Origin: Corallococcus sp. NCRR
Lineage (GTDB): Bacteria > Myxococcota > Myxococcia > Myxococcales > Myxococcaceae
NCBI RefSeq assembly: GCF_026965535.1
Contig: NZ_CP114039.1
Span: 9,159,461 to 9,223,460 of the forward strand
DNA length: 64,000 nt
Reading direction: 5' to 3'
Both the position numbers and the translations under genes were made by a program. Under the pieces are notes generated by a model. The model was not told the origin of the DNA. It worked only from the letters and a program-made list of their open reading frames with translations, and made no database searches. The stretch's first letter is position 1. Each line of letters begins with the position of its first letter. Positions 24,373 to 32,997 of the stretch are shown in pieces.

Positions 24373-26370
24373 TCAGGCCTCGCGCGGACGCAGCAGGTAG
24401 AAGACGTAGCCGTAGCTGTCCCCGTGGCGGCGGTACAGGTTCACCTCCTGCTCCGCCGCCGCGATGACCTCGCGCAGCGCCGCGTCCGCGGTGGGGCGCA
24501 GCCGTTCGATGCGCTGGAGGAGCGGCGTGTAGTAGTCGTCCCACCACGCGGACGCGGGCAGCGTGAAGGTGTCCAGCACCGTGAAGCCCGCCGCCTCCGC
24601 GCTGGCGCGGTTCTGGGCGATGTTGCCCATGGCCGGGTACCCGGAGGACCAGAAGCGCACCGCCTCCGGAGGCCGGACGTCCGTGAGCCAGGTGCACTCG
24701 GTGACGGCCACCACGCCCCCCGGCGCGAGCAACGGCCGCCACTGGCGCAGGCCCTGCTCGAAGCCCACCAGGTAGATGGCGCCCTCGGACCAGATGAGGT
24801 CGACGGAAGCCGGCGGCAGCGACAGCGCGCGCATGTCCTCCTGGCGCGTGACGATGGCGTCCGACAGCCCCTGCTCACGGGCCTCGCGCTCCAGCCGGTC
24901 CAGATAGGGCCGGTGCAGGTCCACGGCGGTGACGCGCGTGTTCAGCTCGCGCGCGAGCACCAGCGACTGCCGTCCGGTGCCCGAGCCCAGGTCCAGCACG
25001 CGCGGCGAGGGCGGCAGCGGGGACAGACGCCGCAGGGCTTCCAGGGTGCAGGCGTCGCTGCCGGGGCCCAGGCGGGGCAGCTCGTTGTAGAGGGTGAAGA
25101 AGGCGTTGACCGTCTGGCGCAGCTCGCCCGCGCTGCGCTTCACGTTGCCCTGGAGCAGCGGGACGCGCTTCCAGTGCTCCTCGATGCGCTGCTTGAAGAG
25201 CTCCGGCATGGGCAGGTCCGCGCGCAGCGTGGTCCACGCGTCGAGCGCGACCTCGACGGCGCCCTTCACCACCGGGAGGACGTCCTCGTCGGAGAGGCCC
25301 AGCTTGCGCGCCAGGCGCTCGAAGCTCTGGAGCGACACGTCCTCGAAGCGCTTGGACTTCGCCAGGTTCAGCGCGAGCTGATCCTGCGGCATGTACTGGA
25401 TGGTGGAGACGAAGTCGTACGCGGGCGACAGCGTGGGGCGCGTGCCGTCCGGGTAGTAGAGCGACCAGTTCTTGTGGTGCGCGTCGCCGTTGCCGCACGC
25501 GATGATGAACACCAGCCGCCGCAGGAACTCCTGGAGCGCCTCCAGGCCCGCGACCTTGAGCAGCACGTTGGCGATGGTCTCGTAGTTGTACTTCTTGTAC
25601 TTCTCGTCGGAGTACAGCCCCAGCACCTGCGCCAGGTCCTCCATGTGCACGCGGCGGCCGGGGGACGGCCGGTCGAAGCGGCGGATGGCGTACGCCAGGT
25701 CCTCGCGCAGGGTGATGCCCTCCGGGAGGCCGTGCAGGTCGGAGACCGGGAGCAGTTGGAGCTCCGGCACGTCGATGCCGGTGGCGCGGGCCCAGGTCAT
25801 CACGGACAGCTCGTTCTCCGGCACGCGGTCGTAGCGGTTGTCCGGGAGCTTGACGATCCAGTCACCGCCCAGGCCGCCCATGGGCAGCGTCATGCCCCGG
25901 TCGCGCCGGAGCATGGAGAACTTGAGCTGCACGCCCGCGAGCGAGAAGCGCAGCGGCTCTCCGTCCGACACGGGCTCCGCGGGGACGTCCGCGAGCGGCG
26001 CGTCGTGGCCGGCGAGTTCGCCCGCGGGGCGGACGATGACGGCGCCGGAGAGGTCCGCGCCCAGGTGGGCGATGAAGAAGAACTCGCGCTGCCGGGCGAT
26101 GTGCTGGCGTTCGGAGATGAGGTCGCGCAGCGGGCCTTCGGGCAACAGGTTGGAAAAGAACGGCGGCAGCCGCATGCGGCTGGTGTGGCGGCGCGACAGG
26201 TCGTCCTCGAAGAACTGGCCCAGGACGGGGCGCGGGTAGCGCTGGCGGTAGTCCTCGGAGAGGCTGAACTCGATGCGCTCGTCCGCGAGCAGCGTGAGCG
26301 TGCCGACGTGCACGTCGCCAATGAGGACGTCGAGGATGCCCGTGGTGGACACGGGGAGCGTGGGGTCCAT
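24373..26370 (-). CDS. HipA-like toxin kinase fused to a SAM-dependent methyltransferase
   Basis: 665 aa. Residues 1-405 are a HipA-type kinase: SLAGVQLKFSM, GGDWIVKLPD (ATP lysine), VPENELSVM, the catalytic block GNGDAHHKN (Asp296, Asn301) and AYDF (Asp319). All key residues of the family are kept. From about 410 a class I methyltransferase follows (FFTLYNELPRLGPGSD, motif I VLDLGSGTGRQ at 458-468, VDLIWSEGAIYLVGF). HipA toxins phosphorylate glutamyl-tRNA synthetase or other targets; normal HipA ends before the methyltransferase part. No HipB gene is next to it; a DUF262 gene is coupled upstream, one base before this ATG, which has GAGGA in front. ATG 26382 is an alternative start. Confidence 0.88.
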   Translation of the reverse strand: MDPTLPVSTTGILDVLIGDVHVGTLTLLADERIEFSLSEDYRQRYPRPVLGQFFEDDLSRRHTSRMRLPPFFSNLLPEGPLRDLISERQHIARQREFFFIAHLGADLSGAVIVRPAGELAGHDAPLADVPAEPVSDGEPLRFSLAGVQLKFSMLRRDRGMTLPMGGLGGDWIVKLPDNRYDRVPENELSVMTWARATGIDVPELQLLPVSDLHGLPEGITLREDLAYAIRRFDRPSPGRRVHMEDLAQVLGLYSDEKYKKYNYETIANVLLKVAGLEALQEFLRRLVFIIACGNGDAHHKNWSLYYPDGTRPTLSPAYDFVSTIQYMPQDQLALNLAKSKRFEDVSLQSFERLARKLGLSDEDVLPVVKGAVEVALDAWTTLRADLPMPELFKQRIEEHWKRVPLLQGNVKRSAGELRQTVNAFFTLYNELPRLGPGSDACTLEALRRLSPLPPSPRVLDLGSGTGRQSLVLARELNTRVTAVDLHRPYLDRLEREAREQGLSDAIVTRQEDMRALSLPPASVDLIWSEGAIYLVGFEQGLRQWRPLLAPGGVVAVTECTWLTDVRPPEAVRFWSSGYPAMGNIAQNRASAEAAGFTVLDTFTLPASAWWDDYYTPLLQRIERLRPTADAALREVIAAAEQEVNLYRRHGDSYGYVFYLLRPREA

Positions 26371-26371
26371 G

Positions 26372-28036
26372 TCAGTCCTCATCGTCGTCGATGATCATCG
26401 ACTGGAGCGAAGGCCGGTCCGAGTCGTCCCAGCGCGTGCGGGCCTCCATGAACTGGCGCAGGATGGGCTCCAGCACCGCCTGGCGCAGCTGGAGGAACTC
26501 CAGCCCGTCATTGCGCCTCAGGGCGCCGATGGCCTGCTGGGTGAGCCCGTGGCTCTGGAGGATGTCCTCCGCCAGGGGCGGCCAGGCTTCGAGCATCTGG
26601 ACGGGCGGGCGTCCCGGAACGGGCGGGTGGAAGAGGAAGCCGAAGGTCCCGTCCATCACGCGCCGGACCATCCGGCGGTCCACGATTCCGGGCGTCATCC
26701 ACCGCATGTCCCCCGGAGGGAGGATGGGCTGGAGTCCTTCGCCCGGCAGCTCCAGCAGCTCTCCGGGCTCCAACACGGCCCCCGTCCGCAGGTCGCGTGG
26801 CTGGAGGGACAGCATCGCGATGCGCAGGACCAGCGGAGGTCCCACGGGGGTGCTGGGAATGATGGGCATTCCCGTCTCCATCCACCAGCGGATGAGCGGC
26901 GGCGGAATCTGGCCCAGCAACGTCTGGAGGGACCGCTCCTCGTCGGAGCGGATGGCCGAGAAGACCTGGAGGGCCTCCGGGGGCTTCAGCTCCCAGCCGC
27001 CGAAGACGATGTGGCGCCAGATCCAGCGCGACAAGAGCTCCCGGGAGCGCGGTGTCGGCTCCGGATGGAGTTGGAAGAAGCGCGTCAGCAGGACCAGCGA
27101 GTTCTCCGGCGCGGGCAGGAGCTTGAGGTGCGGGATGAACGCATCGCGCTTGAGGAACACGATGGCGTCGCGAAGGGCCCGGTCCGTGCGGCGGACGCTC
27201 TCCGTGAGTTCGTCGTCCTGGTTGAGCTGCTCCTGGTAGCCGCGCGTGAAGTCCAGGCCGCGCACGGCCAGCACGGCGCGCAGCAGCAGCGACTCCGGGA
27301 CGCTCCCGAAGCCCAGCTCCCGCAGCCCTTCCGTCACGGACTCCAGGCTGAGCGAGCGCGAGCCGACGTACAGCGCGTTGAACACCTCTTCATCCGTGAG
27401 CGGGCGGCCCGCGGTGTTGAGGCGCTTGAAGATGATCCGCAGGACCTTCTCGTCCGCCGTGTCCACGACGTACGCGGGCACCTGGTACTCGCGGATGGCC
27501 TTGCCCAGGCGGATGGCGGCGCGCAGGTGCTCCGGGTGCGCCTCGCGGCCCGGGTAGCGGTTGAGCCAGTGGAGCAGCGACTCGCTGTCCAGCACCTCGT
27601 TCATCGGCAGCCAATGCGGTGGCGTCGGGCCGGCGTCCGGAGGCGCGTGCAGCTCCTCCGTCTCCAGGTCGAAGTAGAGGTGGAAGTCGTCGCGTCCGGC
27701 CTCGTCGCCATAGGACGGATGCAGCAGCACGCCCGCGAGCGCCGTCACGCGCTGCTGTCCGTCCACGGCCCACAGGCCCTGACTGGTGGAGGGCGCGTCG
27801 ATGCGCACGGGGCCGAAGCTGACGTTGGCGGCGGGGGCCTCCCGGCGCCAGAACAACAAGGTGCCAATGGGATAGCCCCGGTACACGCTGTCCAGCAGGT
27901 CGCGCACGTCCTCCGCGGTCCAACGCAGGGGGCGCTGGAAGTCGGGGATGCGCACCTCGCCGCGCCTCACGCGGTCGAGCAGGTCCTCGATGCTGAACGA
28001 CTTCGTCTCCGGGCGCCGCGTCAGGGGAGCGGGCAT
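26372..28036 (-). CDS. DUF262-domain protein (GmrSD/ParB-like nuclease fold)
   Basis: 554 aa. The N-terminal region (SIEDLLDRVRRGEVRIPDFQRP, split as SIEDLLDRV and IPDFQRPLRW) and the signature DGQQRVTAL at 92-100 define DUF262, the nucleotide-dependent domain of the GmrSD modification-dependent restriction enzyme and of several defence systems. The usual C-terminal DUF1524 HNH nuclease is not evident; the C-terminal third has no motif I recognise and ends in an acidic tail. GGAGGAGG precedes ATG 28036. Its stop and the start of the HipA-methyltransferase gene are one base apart, so the two products are likely made together. A defence or toxin-control role is inferred. Confidence 0.85.
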   Translation of the reverse strand: MPAPLTRRPETKSFSIEDLLDRVRRGEVRIPDFQRPLRWTAEDVRDLLDSVYRGYPIGTLLFWRREAPAANVSFGPVRIDAPSTSQGLWAVDGQQRVTALAGVLLHPSYGDEAGRDDFHLYFDLETEELHAPPDAGPTPPHWLPMNEVLDSESLLHWLNRYPGREAHPEHLRAAIRLGKAIREYQVPAYVVDTADEKVLRIIFKRLNTAGRPLTDEEVFNALYVGSRSLSLESVTEGLRELGFGSVPESLLLRAVLAVRGLDFTRGYQEQLNQDDELTESVRRTDRALRDAIVFLKRDAFIPHLKLLPAPENSLVLLTRFFQLHPEPTPRSRELLSRWIWRHIVFGGWELKPPEALQVFSAIRSDEERSLQTLLGQIPPPLIRWWMETGMPIIPSTPVGPPLVLRIAMLSLQPRDLRTGAVLEPGELLELPGEGLQPILPPGDMRWMTPGIVDRRMVRRVMDGTFGFLFHPPVPGRPPVQMLEAWPPLAEDILQSHGLTQQAIGALRRNDGLEFLQLRQAVLEPILRQFMEARTRWDDSDRPSLQSMIIDDDED

Positions 28037-28086
28037 CGCGAGCCTCCTCCCTCGAGTCTGTAACCCGAAGCTCCAGAGCCCGCCAC

Positions 28087-28851
28087 CTACACCGTGGCGT
28101 CACGTCGCTTCGGCAGCAGCACCACCAGCCCCAGCGCCACCAGCCCCGTCACGGTGGACAGGATGCGGCCGCCCTGCCCCACCGCGTTGACGTCCAGTTG
28201 CAGGTCCAGCAGCCCGTTCGCCAGGTTCCATCCCCAGTGCAGCCCCACGGCGCCCCAGAGCGAGCCCGTGCGGGCCACCGCCGCCGCGTACGCGAGCCCG
28301 GTGCAGAACAACATCAGCCACTCCAGCGGACCGTTGCCCAGCCGGTACACGTGCGTGAGCACGAACACGCCCGCGGACAGGACCACGTAGCCCGCGCCCT
28401 GCCCCGCCACCGGCCACGCGCGGAACCAGAAGCCTCGCGCGACGATGTCCTCCGCCAATGCCGGCACGAACGTGGACACCATGACGCCCAGCGCCGCCAC
28501 CAGCAGCGCCGTGCCCATCAGCGGCGTCTCCAGCGGCTGCACGCGCATCAGGCCCAGCCACACGCCCACCAGCACGGACAGCGGCTTGAGCACCAGCATC
28601 ACCGCCAGCGCCCGCGCGAGCGCGGAGCCACGCCACTCCAACGCATACGCATGGAAGCCATTGCGGTAGCCCAGCCACCGCCCCACACCCCAGGCCACCG
28701 CGTGGAACAGCAGCATCAGCGCCGCCGTCACCGCGAAGCTCCCCAGCAGGCGCCCGCCAATCCCTTCCGGCGCTTCGTAGCAGGCGAACAGCACGGCGAA
28801 CGCGAGTGCACGGCGCAGCGCGACACGTGAAGAAGGAGGAGCGGGGCTCAT
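28087..28851 (-). CDS. CPBP-family intramembrane metalloprotease
   Basis: 254 aa with about eight membrane segments. The CPBP (CAAX protease/bacteriocin-processing, also called Abi) motifs are present: EDIVAR at 134-139 (the family usually has EExxxR, so the second Glu is Asp here), FxxxH ending at His167 and HWGWN (His205, Asn209). Such proteins cleave within membranes; bacterial examples process peptides or protect against bacteriocins. It is 50 bases upstream of the DUF262 gene on the same strand, so it may belong to that transcript. Function here is not shown by the sequence. Confidence 0.82.
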   Translation of the reverse strand: MSPAPPSSRVALRRALAFAVLFACYEAPEGIGGRLLGSFAVTAALMLLFHAVAWGVGRWLGYRNGFHAYALEWRGSALARALAVMLVLKPLSVLVGVWLGLMRVQPLETPLMGTALLVAALGVMVSTFVPALAEDIVARGFWFRAWPVAGQGAGYVVLSAGVFVLTHVYRLGNGPLEWLMLFCTGLAYAAAVARTGSLWGAVGLHWGWNLANGLLDLQLDVNAVGQGGRILSTVTGLVALGLVVLLPKRRDATV

Positions 28852-28962
28852 GACGGTGACCCCTCATAGCGCGGGAAACGTCACCACCCCACAGCCAGCT
28901 TCCGCGAGTCCCTCCGTATCGCACCGCGAGTCATCGCGACTCCCAACGAGGGGGAATCACCC

Positions 28963-31593
28963 ATGCGCATCACCCATCACGCCCGGTTCATCCGGGCGCT
29001 CACGGCCGTGGCCTGCCTTGGCACCGCCTGCCGTCCCGAGGACGCCACCGAACCCACCACCCCGCCCGCGCCAGCACCGCAGTCGCCCGCCATCTCCGGC
29101 GTGCGCTCCGCGTGGGTCCGCATCGGGCCCAAGGCCGAGGCGCGCGAGGTGAAGTACGAGGCCATCAACGGTCTGGCCCTCTTCGAGGGCGACATCGTCC
29201 TGGGCACCGTGGAGGACGTGGAGCGCGAGTCGCCCAAGGTGAAGGCCCAGGCCGCCAACCGGGTCTCCGCGGAGAGCATCCAGGTCACCGGCAGCAGCAA
29301 GCGCTGGCCCAACGGCGTCGTCCCGTACGTCCACGTCTACGGGTCGCTGGATGACAACTACGTCATCAACGACGCCGTCCGGCACTGGCAGCGCAAGACG
29401 GGCCTGCGCTTCGTGCCCGTCTCCGCCACCACGCCCACCTCCACCGACCACATCTACTTCGTGAAGGGCCAGGGCTGCTCGTCCGCCGTGGGCCGCCAGG
29501 GCGGCCGGCAATACATCACGCTGGAGGGCGGGTGCGGCCTGGGCGCCGTCATCCACGAACTGGGCCACGCCATCGGCTTCTGGCACGAGCAGAGCCGCGA
29601 GGACCGCGACAGCTTCGTGGACATCCTCTGGGCCAACATCGAGTCCGGCAAGGAGCACAACTTCGAGCAGCACATCAGCAACGGCGACGACGTGGGGGCC
29701 TACGACTACGGGTCCATCATGCACTACGGCGCCAGGGACTTCGGCATCCCCGACCCCGTCACCGGCGTGCGAAGGGTGACCCTCCAGACCAAGGGCGGAC
29801 AGTCCATTGGCCAGCGCAGCGGCCTGAGCGCGGGCGACGTCGCCTCCGCCGCGTCCATGTACCCGGGCGAGATGAAGGGCAACTTCGAGGAGATCACCTC
29901 CACCGGCTACGTGAAGGGCTGGACCTTCGACACCGCGTCGCCGTCCGTCTCCGTGGACGTGCACTACTACATCGACGGGCCGGCGGGCGCTGGAGCGTTC
30001 GGCGGCTCCGCGCTCGCGAACGTCGCGCGCCCGGACGTCAACACCGCGTACGACGGCATCCTGGGCGACCACGGGTTCTACTTCCCCGTGCCGGCGTACT
30101 TCCGCGACGGCCAGGACCACACGATGTACGTCTACGGGCTCGACGTGCAGGGCCTTCACAACCCGCTGCTCGCGGGCTCGCCGCGCACGTTCAACCTGCC
30201 GGGCGCCTTCGGCACGCTGGAGAACATCGCCTACGACGGCACGGTGACGGGCTGGGCGCTGGACCTGGACTCGCCGTCGGCGTCCATCACGGTCTACTAC
30301 TCCATCGACGGCAACCCGGCGTCCGTGGCCAACGTGGTGGCGAACCTCTACCGCTCCGACGTGAAGAACGCCTACCCCATGGCGTCAGGCGCGAACGGCT
30401 TCTCCTTCCGCATCCCGGACCTCTACGTGGACGGCCTGGACCACACGCTGCGCATCTACGCGTTGGATCAGCAGGGCCGCCACAGCCCGCTGCTCGTCAA
30501 CGCCCCCAGGACGTTCCGGCTGGCCATGCCCTCCGTCTACAAGGCGGGCGTCTTCGCGGGCACGGGCAGCGCGGATCAGCTCATCGCCGTCGACGGGTCG
30601 GGCTATGGCCCGCGCGTGCTGGTCTCCGGCTACGTCAACGCCAACGGCTTCCCCAACACCCACTACCAGGAGGCCTGGAGCGCGTCGGCCCTGCTCAATG
30701 GCTGGCACAACCCCGGTGACATCAAGCTCCAGGGTGACTTCCGCGGCCTGGGCTACGACCAGATGCTCTTCATCAACACCGACGGCTACGGCGGCCGGGT
30801 GATGATCACCGACTACCGCGACGGCGCCGTCCCCTCGGAGGTGCGCTACCACGAGTCCTGGGGCCAGAGCGCGCTGCTCGACGGCTGGCACAACCCGGAG
30901 GACCTGCAGCTCGCGGGCGACTTCCTCAACCGGGGGCATGATCAGGTGCTGTTCTTCAACCGCTCCGGCGCGGGCGGCCGCGTGATGATCACCGACTTCA
31001 GCGACGGCGTGGCCCCCTCGGAGACCGGCTACCACGAGGCCTGGGGCACCCCGAACTCCTTCGAGGACTGCTCCGAGCCGGACGACCGCTTCTACGTGGG
31101 CGACTTCCAGAACCGGGGCTACGACCAGGTGCTCTGCCTCAACCGCTCCGGCACGGGCGCGCGGGTGAAGATCCTCGACTTCAGCGCGGGCGTGGCGCCG
31201 GCGCAGGTGCGCTACGTGGAGGCGTCCGGTGCCTTCACCGTGCTCGACGGGCTGATGGACGCGGACGACAACCAGGCGGCCGGCGACTTCCGGGGCCTGG
31301 GCTACGACCAGCTCATCCTGGTGAACAACGGCACCACCGGCACGGCCATGCTCATCGCGGACTTCTTCGACGGCGTCGCCCCCGCCGAGGTGCGCTACAG
31401 CGAGGCGCAGGGCGTGAGCTTCTACGCGCCTTCGATGGCCAACCGGATGCTGGTGGGTGACTTCCGTGGCCTGGGCCACGACCAGGTGCTCATCGGCGCC
31501 TGGAACGACCCCGGCTACTACACCTCCATCCTGGACTTCTCCGACGGCATCGCCCCGCCGGAGCTGCTCTTCCAGAAGGTCGAGCTGAACTGA
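28963..31593 (+). CDS. Secreted astacin (M12A) metalloprotease with C-terminal repeat regions
   Basis: 876 aa. Signal sequence with lipobox-like CLGTAC (Cys23). A pro-region contains ALFEGDIVLG. The astacin domain (about 105-300) has the full zinc signature HELGHAIGFWHEQSREDRD (His198, Glu199, His202, His208) and the Met-turn SIMHYG (251-256). Two beta domains follow (each with GxVTGWxxD...VxVxYYIDG), then four to five repeats of about 60 residues of the form LxGDFxGxGYDQxLxxN (FG-GAP/VCBS-like), usually carbohydrate or surface binding. GAGGGGGA lies seven bases before the ATG. An extracellular protease, perhaps for predation, is inferred. Confidence 0.9.
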   Translation: MRITHHARFIRALTAVACLGTACRPEDATEPTTPPAPAPQSPAISGVRSAWVRIGPKAEAREVKYEAINGLALFEGDIVLGTVEDVERESPKVKAQAANRVSAESIQVTGSSKRWPNGVVPYVHVYGSLDDNYVINDAVRHWQRKTGLRFVPVSATTPTSTDHIYFVKGQGCSSAVGRQGGRQYITLEGGCGLGAVIHELGHAIGFWHEQSREDRDSFVDILWANIESGKEHNFEQHISNGDDVGAYDYGSIMHYGARDFGIPDPVTGVRRVTLQTKGGQSIGQRSGLSAGDVASAASMYPGEMKGNFEEITSTGYVKGWTFDTASPSVSVDVHYYIDGPAGAGAFGGSALANVARPDVNTAYDGILGDHGFYFPVPAYFRDGQDHTMYVYGLDVQGLHNPLLAGSPRTFNLPGAFGTLENIAYDGTVTGWALDLDSPSASITVYYSIDGNPASVANVVANLYRSDVKNAYPMASGANGFSFRIPDLYVDGLDHTLRIYALDQQGRHSPLLVNAPRTFRLAMPSVYKAGVFAGTGSADQLIAVDGSGYGPRVLVSGYVNANGFPNTHYQEAWSASALLNGWHNPGDIKLQGDFRGLGYDQMLFINTDGYGGRVMITDYRDGAVPSEVRYHESWGQSALLDGWHNPEDLQLAGDFLNRGHDQVLFFNRSGAGGRVMITDFSDGVAPSETGYHEAWGTPNSFEDCSEPDDRFYVGDFQNRGYDQVLCLNRSGTGARVKILDFSAGVAPAQVRYVEASGAFTVLDGLMDADDNQAAGDFRGLGYDQLILVNNGTTGTAMLIADFFDGVAPAEVRYSEAQGVSFYAPSMANRMLVGDFRGLGHDQVLIGAWNDPGYYTSILDFSDGIAPPELLFQKVELN

Positions 31594-31603
31594 TGACTCG
31601 CGC

Positions 31604-31637
31604 CATCCTGCTGGTGACTGCGGTCACCAGCAGGATG
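31604..31637 (+). terminator. Strong hairpin after the astacin gene
   Basis: A perfect 15-bp inverted repeat (CATCCTGCTGGTGAC / GTCACCAGCAGGATG) with a TGCG loop, 10 bases after the stop codon. There is no U tract. The stable stem directly after an isolated gene suggests a transcription end. Confidence 0.6.
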
Positions 31638-31751
31638 CCTGTCGCGAGCAACCCCTCCCTGTGAAGTCCAGGGGTTACGCGGGCCACCCGGTCGGCACGG
31701 GCGCTGCAATGAGGTCAGGCAACGTCGCAACCCAGACCCCAGGTGATAACC

Positions 31752-32990
31752 ATGATCGACCTCAAGGCCACGGCCCGCTCCTCCTCCCTGCTGCGCCCCA
31801 CCACCACGGAGTCCGCGCTCGTCAGCCCGAAGGCGCAGCTCTCCGCAGGGCCCGTCGCGGACGCCTCCCGGAGCATGCCCGCGCGGGGCTTCAGCCAGGC
31901 GGACTCGTTCCAGCCGGAGATCATCAGCCGTCACCAGCCGCGCGGGATGCCCGCCCTGGAGGGTGCGTCGGACATGCTCAGCGCCCCGGCCGCCTTCGCC
32001 CCTCGGGGACTCCCTCCGGAGCTCATGGACCTGGCGCCGGCTCCGGACGCCTTCGCCCCTCGGGGACTCCCTCCGGAGCTCATGGACCTGGCGCCGGCTC
32101 CGGACGCCTTCGCTCCCCGGGGACTTCCCCCGGAGCTCCAGAATCTGGCGCCGGCCCCTCTCGCGTACCGCGGGCTCCCCCCGGAGCTGCGGGACCTGGG
32201 TCCGGCGCGGGCGCAGGTCCCGGTCCAGGCCGAGCCTCCGGCGCCGCAGCCCACCAACAACGGCGTCCCGAGCGCCAATGACAAGCGCCCGGCCGGCGAC
32301 AACCGCACGGCGGCGCAGATCGTCGACGACTCGCCCGTGCTGAAGAACCTGGGCCGCCAGAAGGACATCAAGTTCGAGCAGCTGTGCAAGCAGACCGGCG
32401 TGGACCCCAAGCTCGACCTGAAGGACCCGAAGCAGAACGCCGACGGCGTCTACCGGCTGACCAAGGTGCTGGAGTTCATCGACAGCGCCAAGGCCTCCAC
32501 GGGCGGAGACCGGGACAGCAAGGTCAAGGGCGGCATGGGTGACGGCAACATCGAGGGCATCACCAAGGACGGCGACGCGCGCCACGGCACGGAGGCCGGC
32601 ATGCTCAAGGACTTCGCCGAGAAGGGCTACTCCTTCCTGGGCGAGCACCAGCTGCCGACCACCAAGGACACCCACGTCAAGGCGGACGGCAGCAACAAGG
32701 ACAACTTCCAGTGGGCCGCGGGCGAGGCGGGCAAGGCCCTCTGGTTCATTCCGGGAGTCAGCAACGTCCTGACGGGCGTCGGCAACTCGGAGGGCGGCTT
32801 CAAGGGCGTCCTCGAGGGCGCCGCGAAGGGCTACGTCAACACCCTGAAGGGCGCCGCGGAGGGCGTCATCGGCTCCATCACCAAGGGCCGCGCCAACCCG
32901 GCCGGGATGCTCTTCGGAGCCTATACGGGCGCGCTGGCCAACACCGAGGCCGCCCCGCAGCCGGTGAAGGACATCGCCAGCATGCTGTGA
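31752..32990 (+). CDS. Uncharacterised protein with tandem RGLPPEL repeats
   Basis: 412 aa, no signal peptide. The N-terminal half is Ala/Pro-rich and contains four tandem copies of a unit of about 19 residues (AFAPRGLPPELMDLAPAPD); the first two are identical at DNA level. The middle (170-280) is charged, with KNLGRQKDIKFEQLCKQTGV and many Lys/Asp. The C-terminus has glycine-rich amphipathic or weakly hydrophobic stretches (ALWFIPGVSNVLTGVG, AGMLFGAYTGALA) that could insert into or associate with a membrane. No family is recognised. AGGTG precedes the ATG; GTG 31743 is an alternative. Confidence 0.7.
   Translation: MIDLKATARSSSLLRPTTTESALVSPKAQLSAGPVADASRSMPARGFSQADSFQPEIISRHQPRGMPALEGASDMLSAPAAFAPRGLPPELMDLAPAPDAFAPRGLPPELMDLAPAPDAFAPRGLPPELQNLAPAPLAYRGLPPELRDLGPARAQVPVQAEPPAPQPTNNGVPSANDKRPAGDNRTAAQIVDDSPVLKNLGRQKDIKFEQLCKQTGVDPKLDLKDPKQNADGVYRLTKVLEFIDSAKASTGGDRDSKVKGGMGDGNIEGITKDGDARHGTEAGMLKDFAEKGYSFLGEHQLPTTKDTHVKADGSNKDNFQWAAGEAGKALWFIPGVSNVLTGVGNSEGGFKGVLEGAAKGYVNTLKGAAEGVIGSITKGRANPAGMLFGAYTGALANTEAAPQPVKDIASML
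31992..32210 (+). repeat. 57-bp in-frame tandem repeat, about 3.8 copies
   Basis: Period 57 (copies begin at 31992, 32049 and 32106, with a shorter degenerate fourth from about 32163). Copies one and two are identical over all 57 bases; copy three differs at about ten positions. The unit codes for AFAPRGLPPELMDLAPAPD. Recent slippage or unequal crossover is implied. Confidence 0.9.
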
Positions 32991-32997
32991 GCCTCCG

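Noticed and set aside
20360..24400. Very long plus-strand open frame (about 1346 codons) opposite the kinase and OPT genes
   Set aside because: Arg/Gln/His-rich composition and complete overlap with well-supported minus-strand genes; long antisense frames are expected at this GC content.
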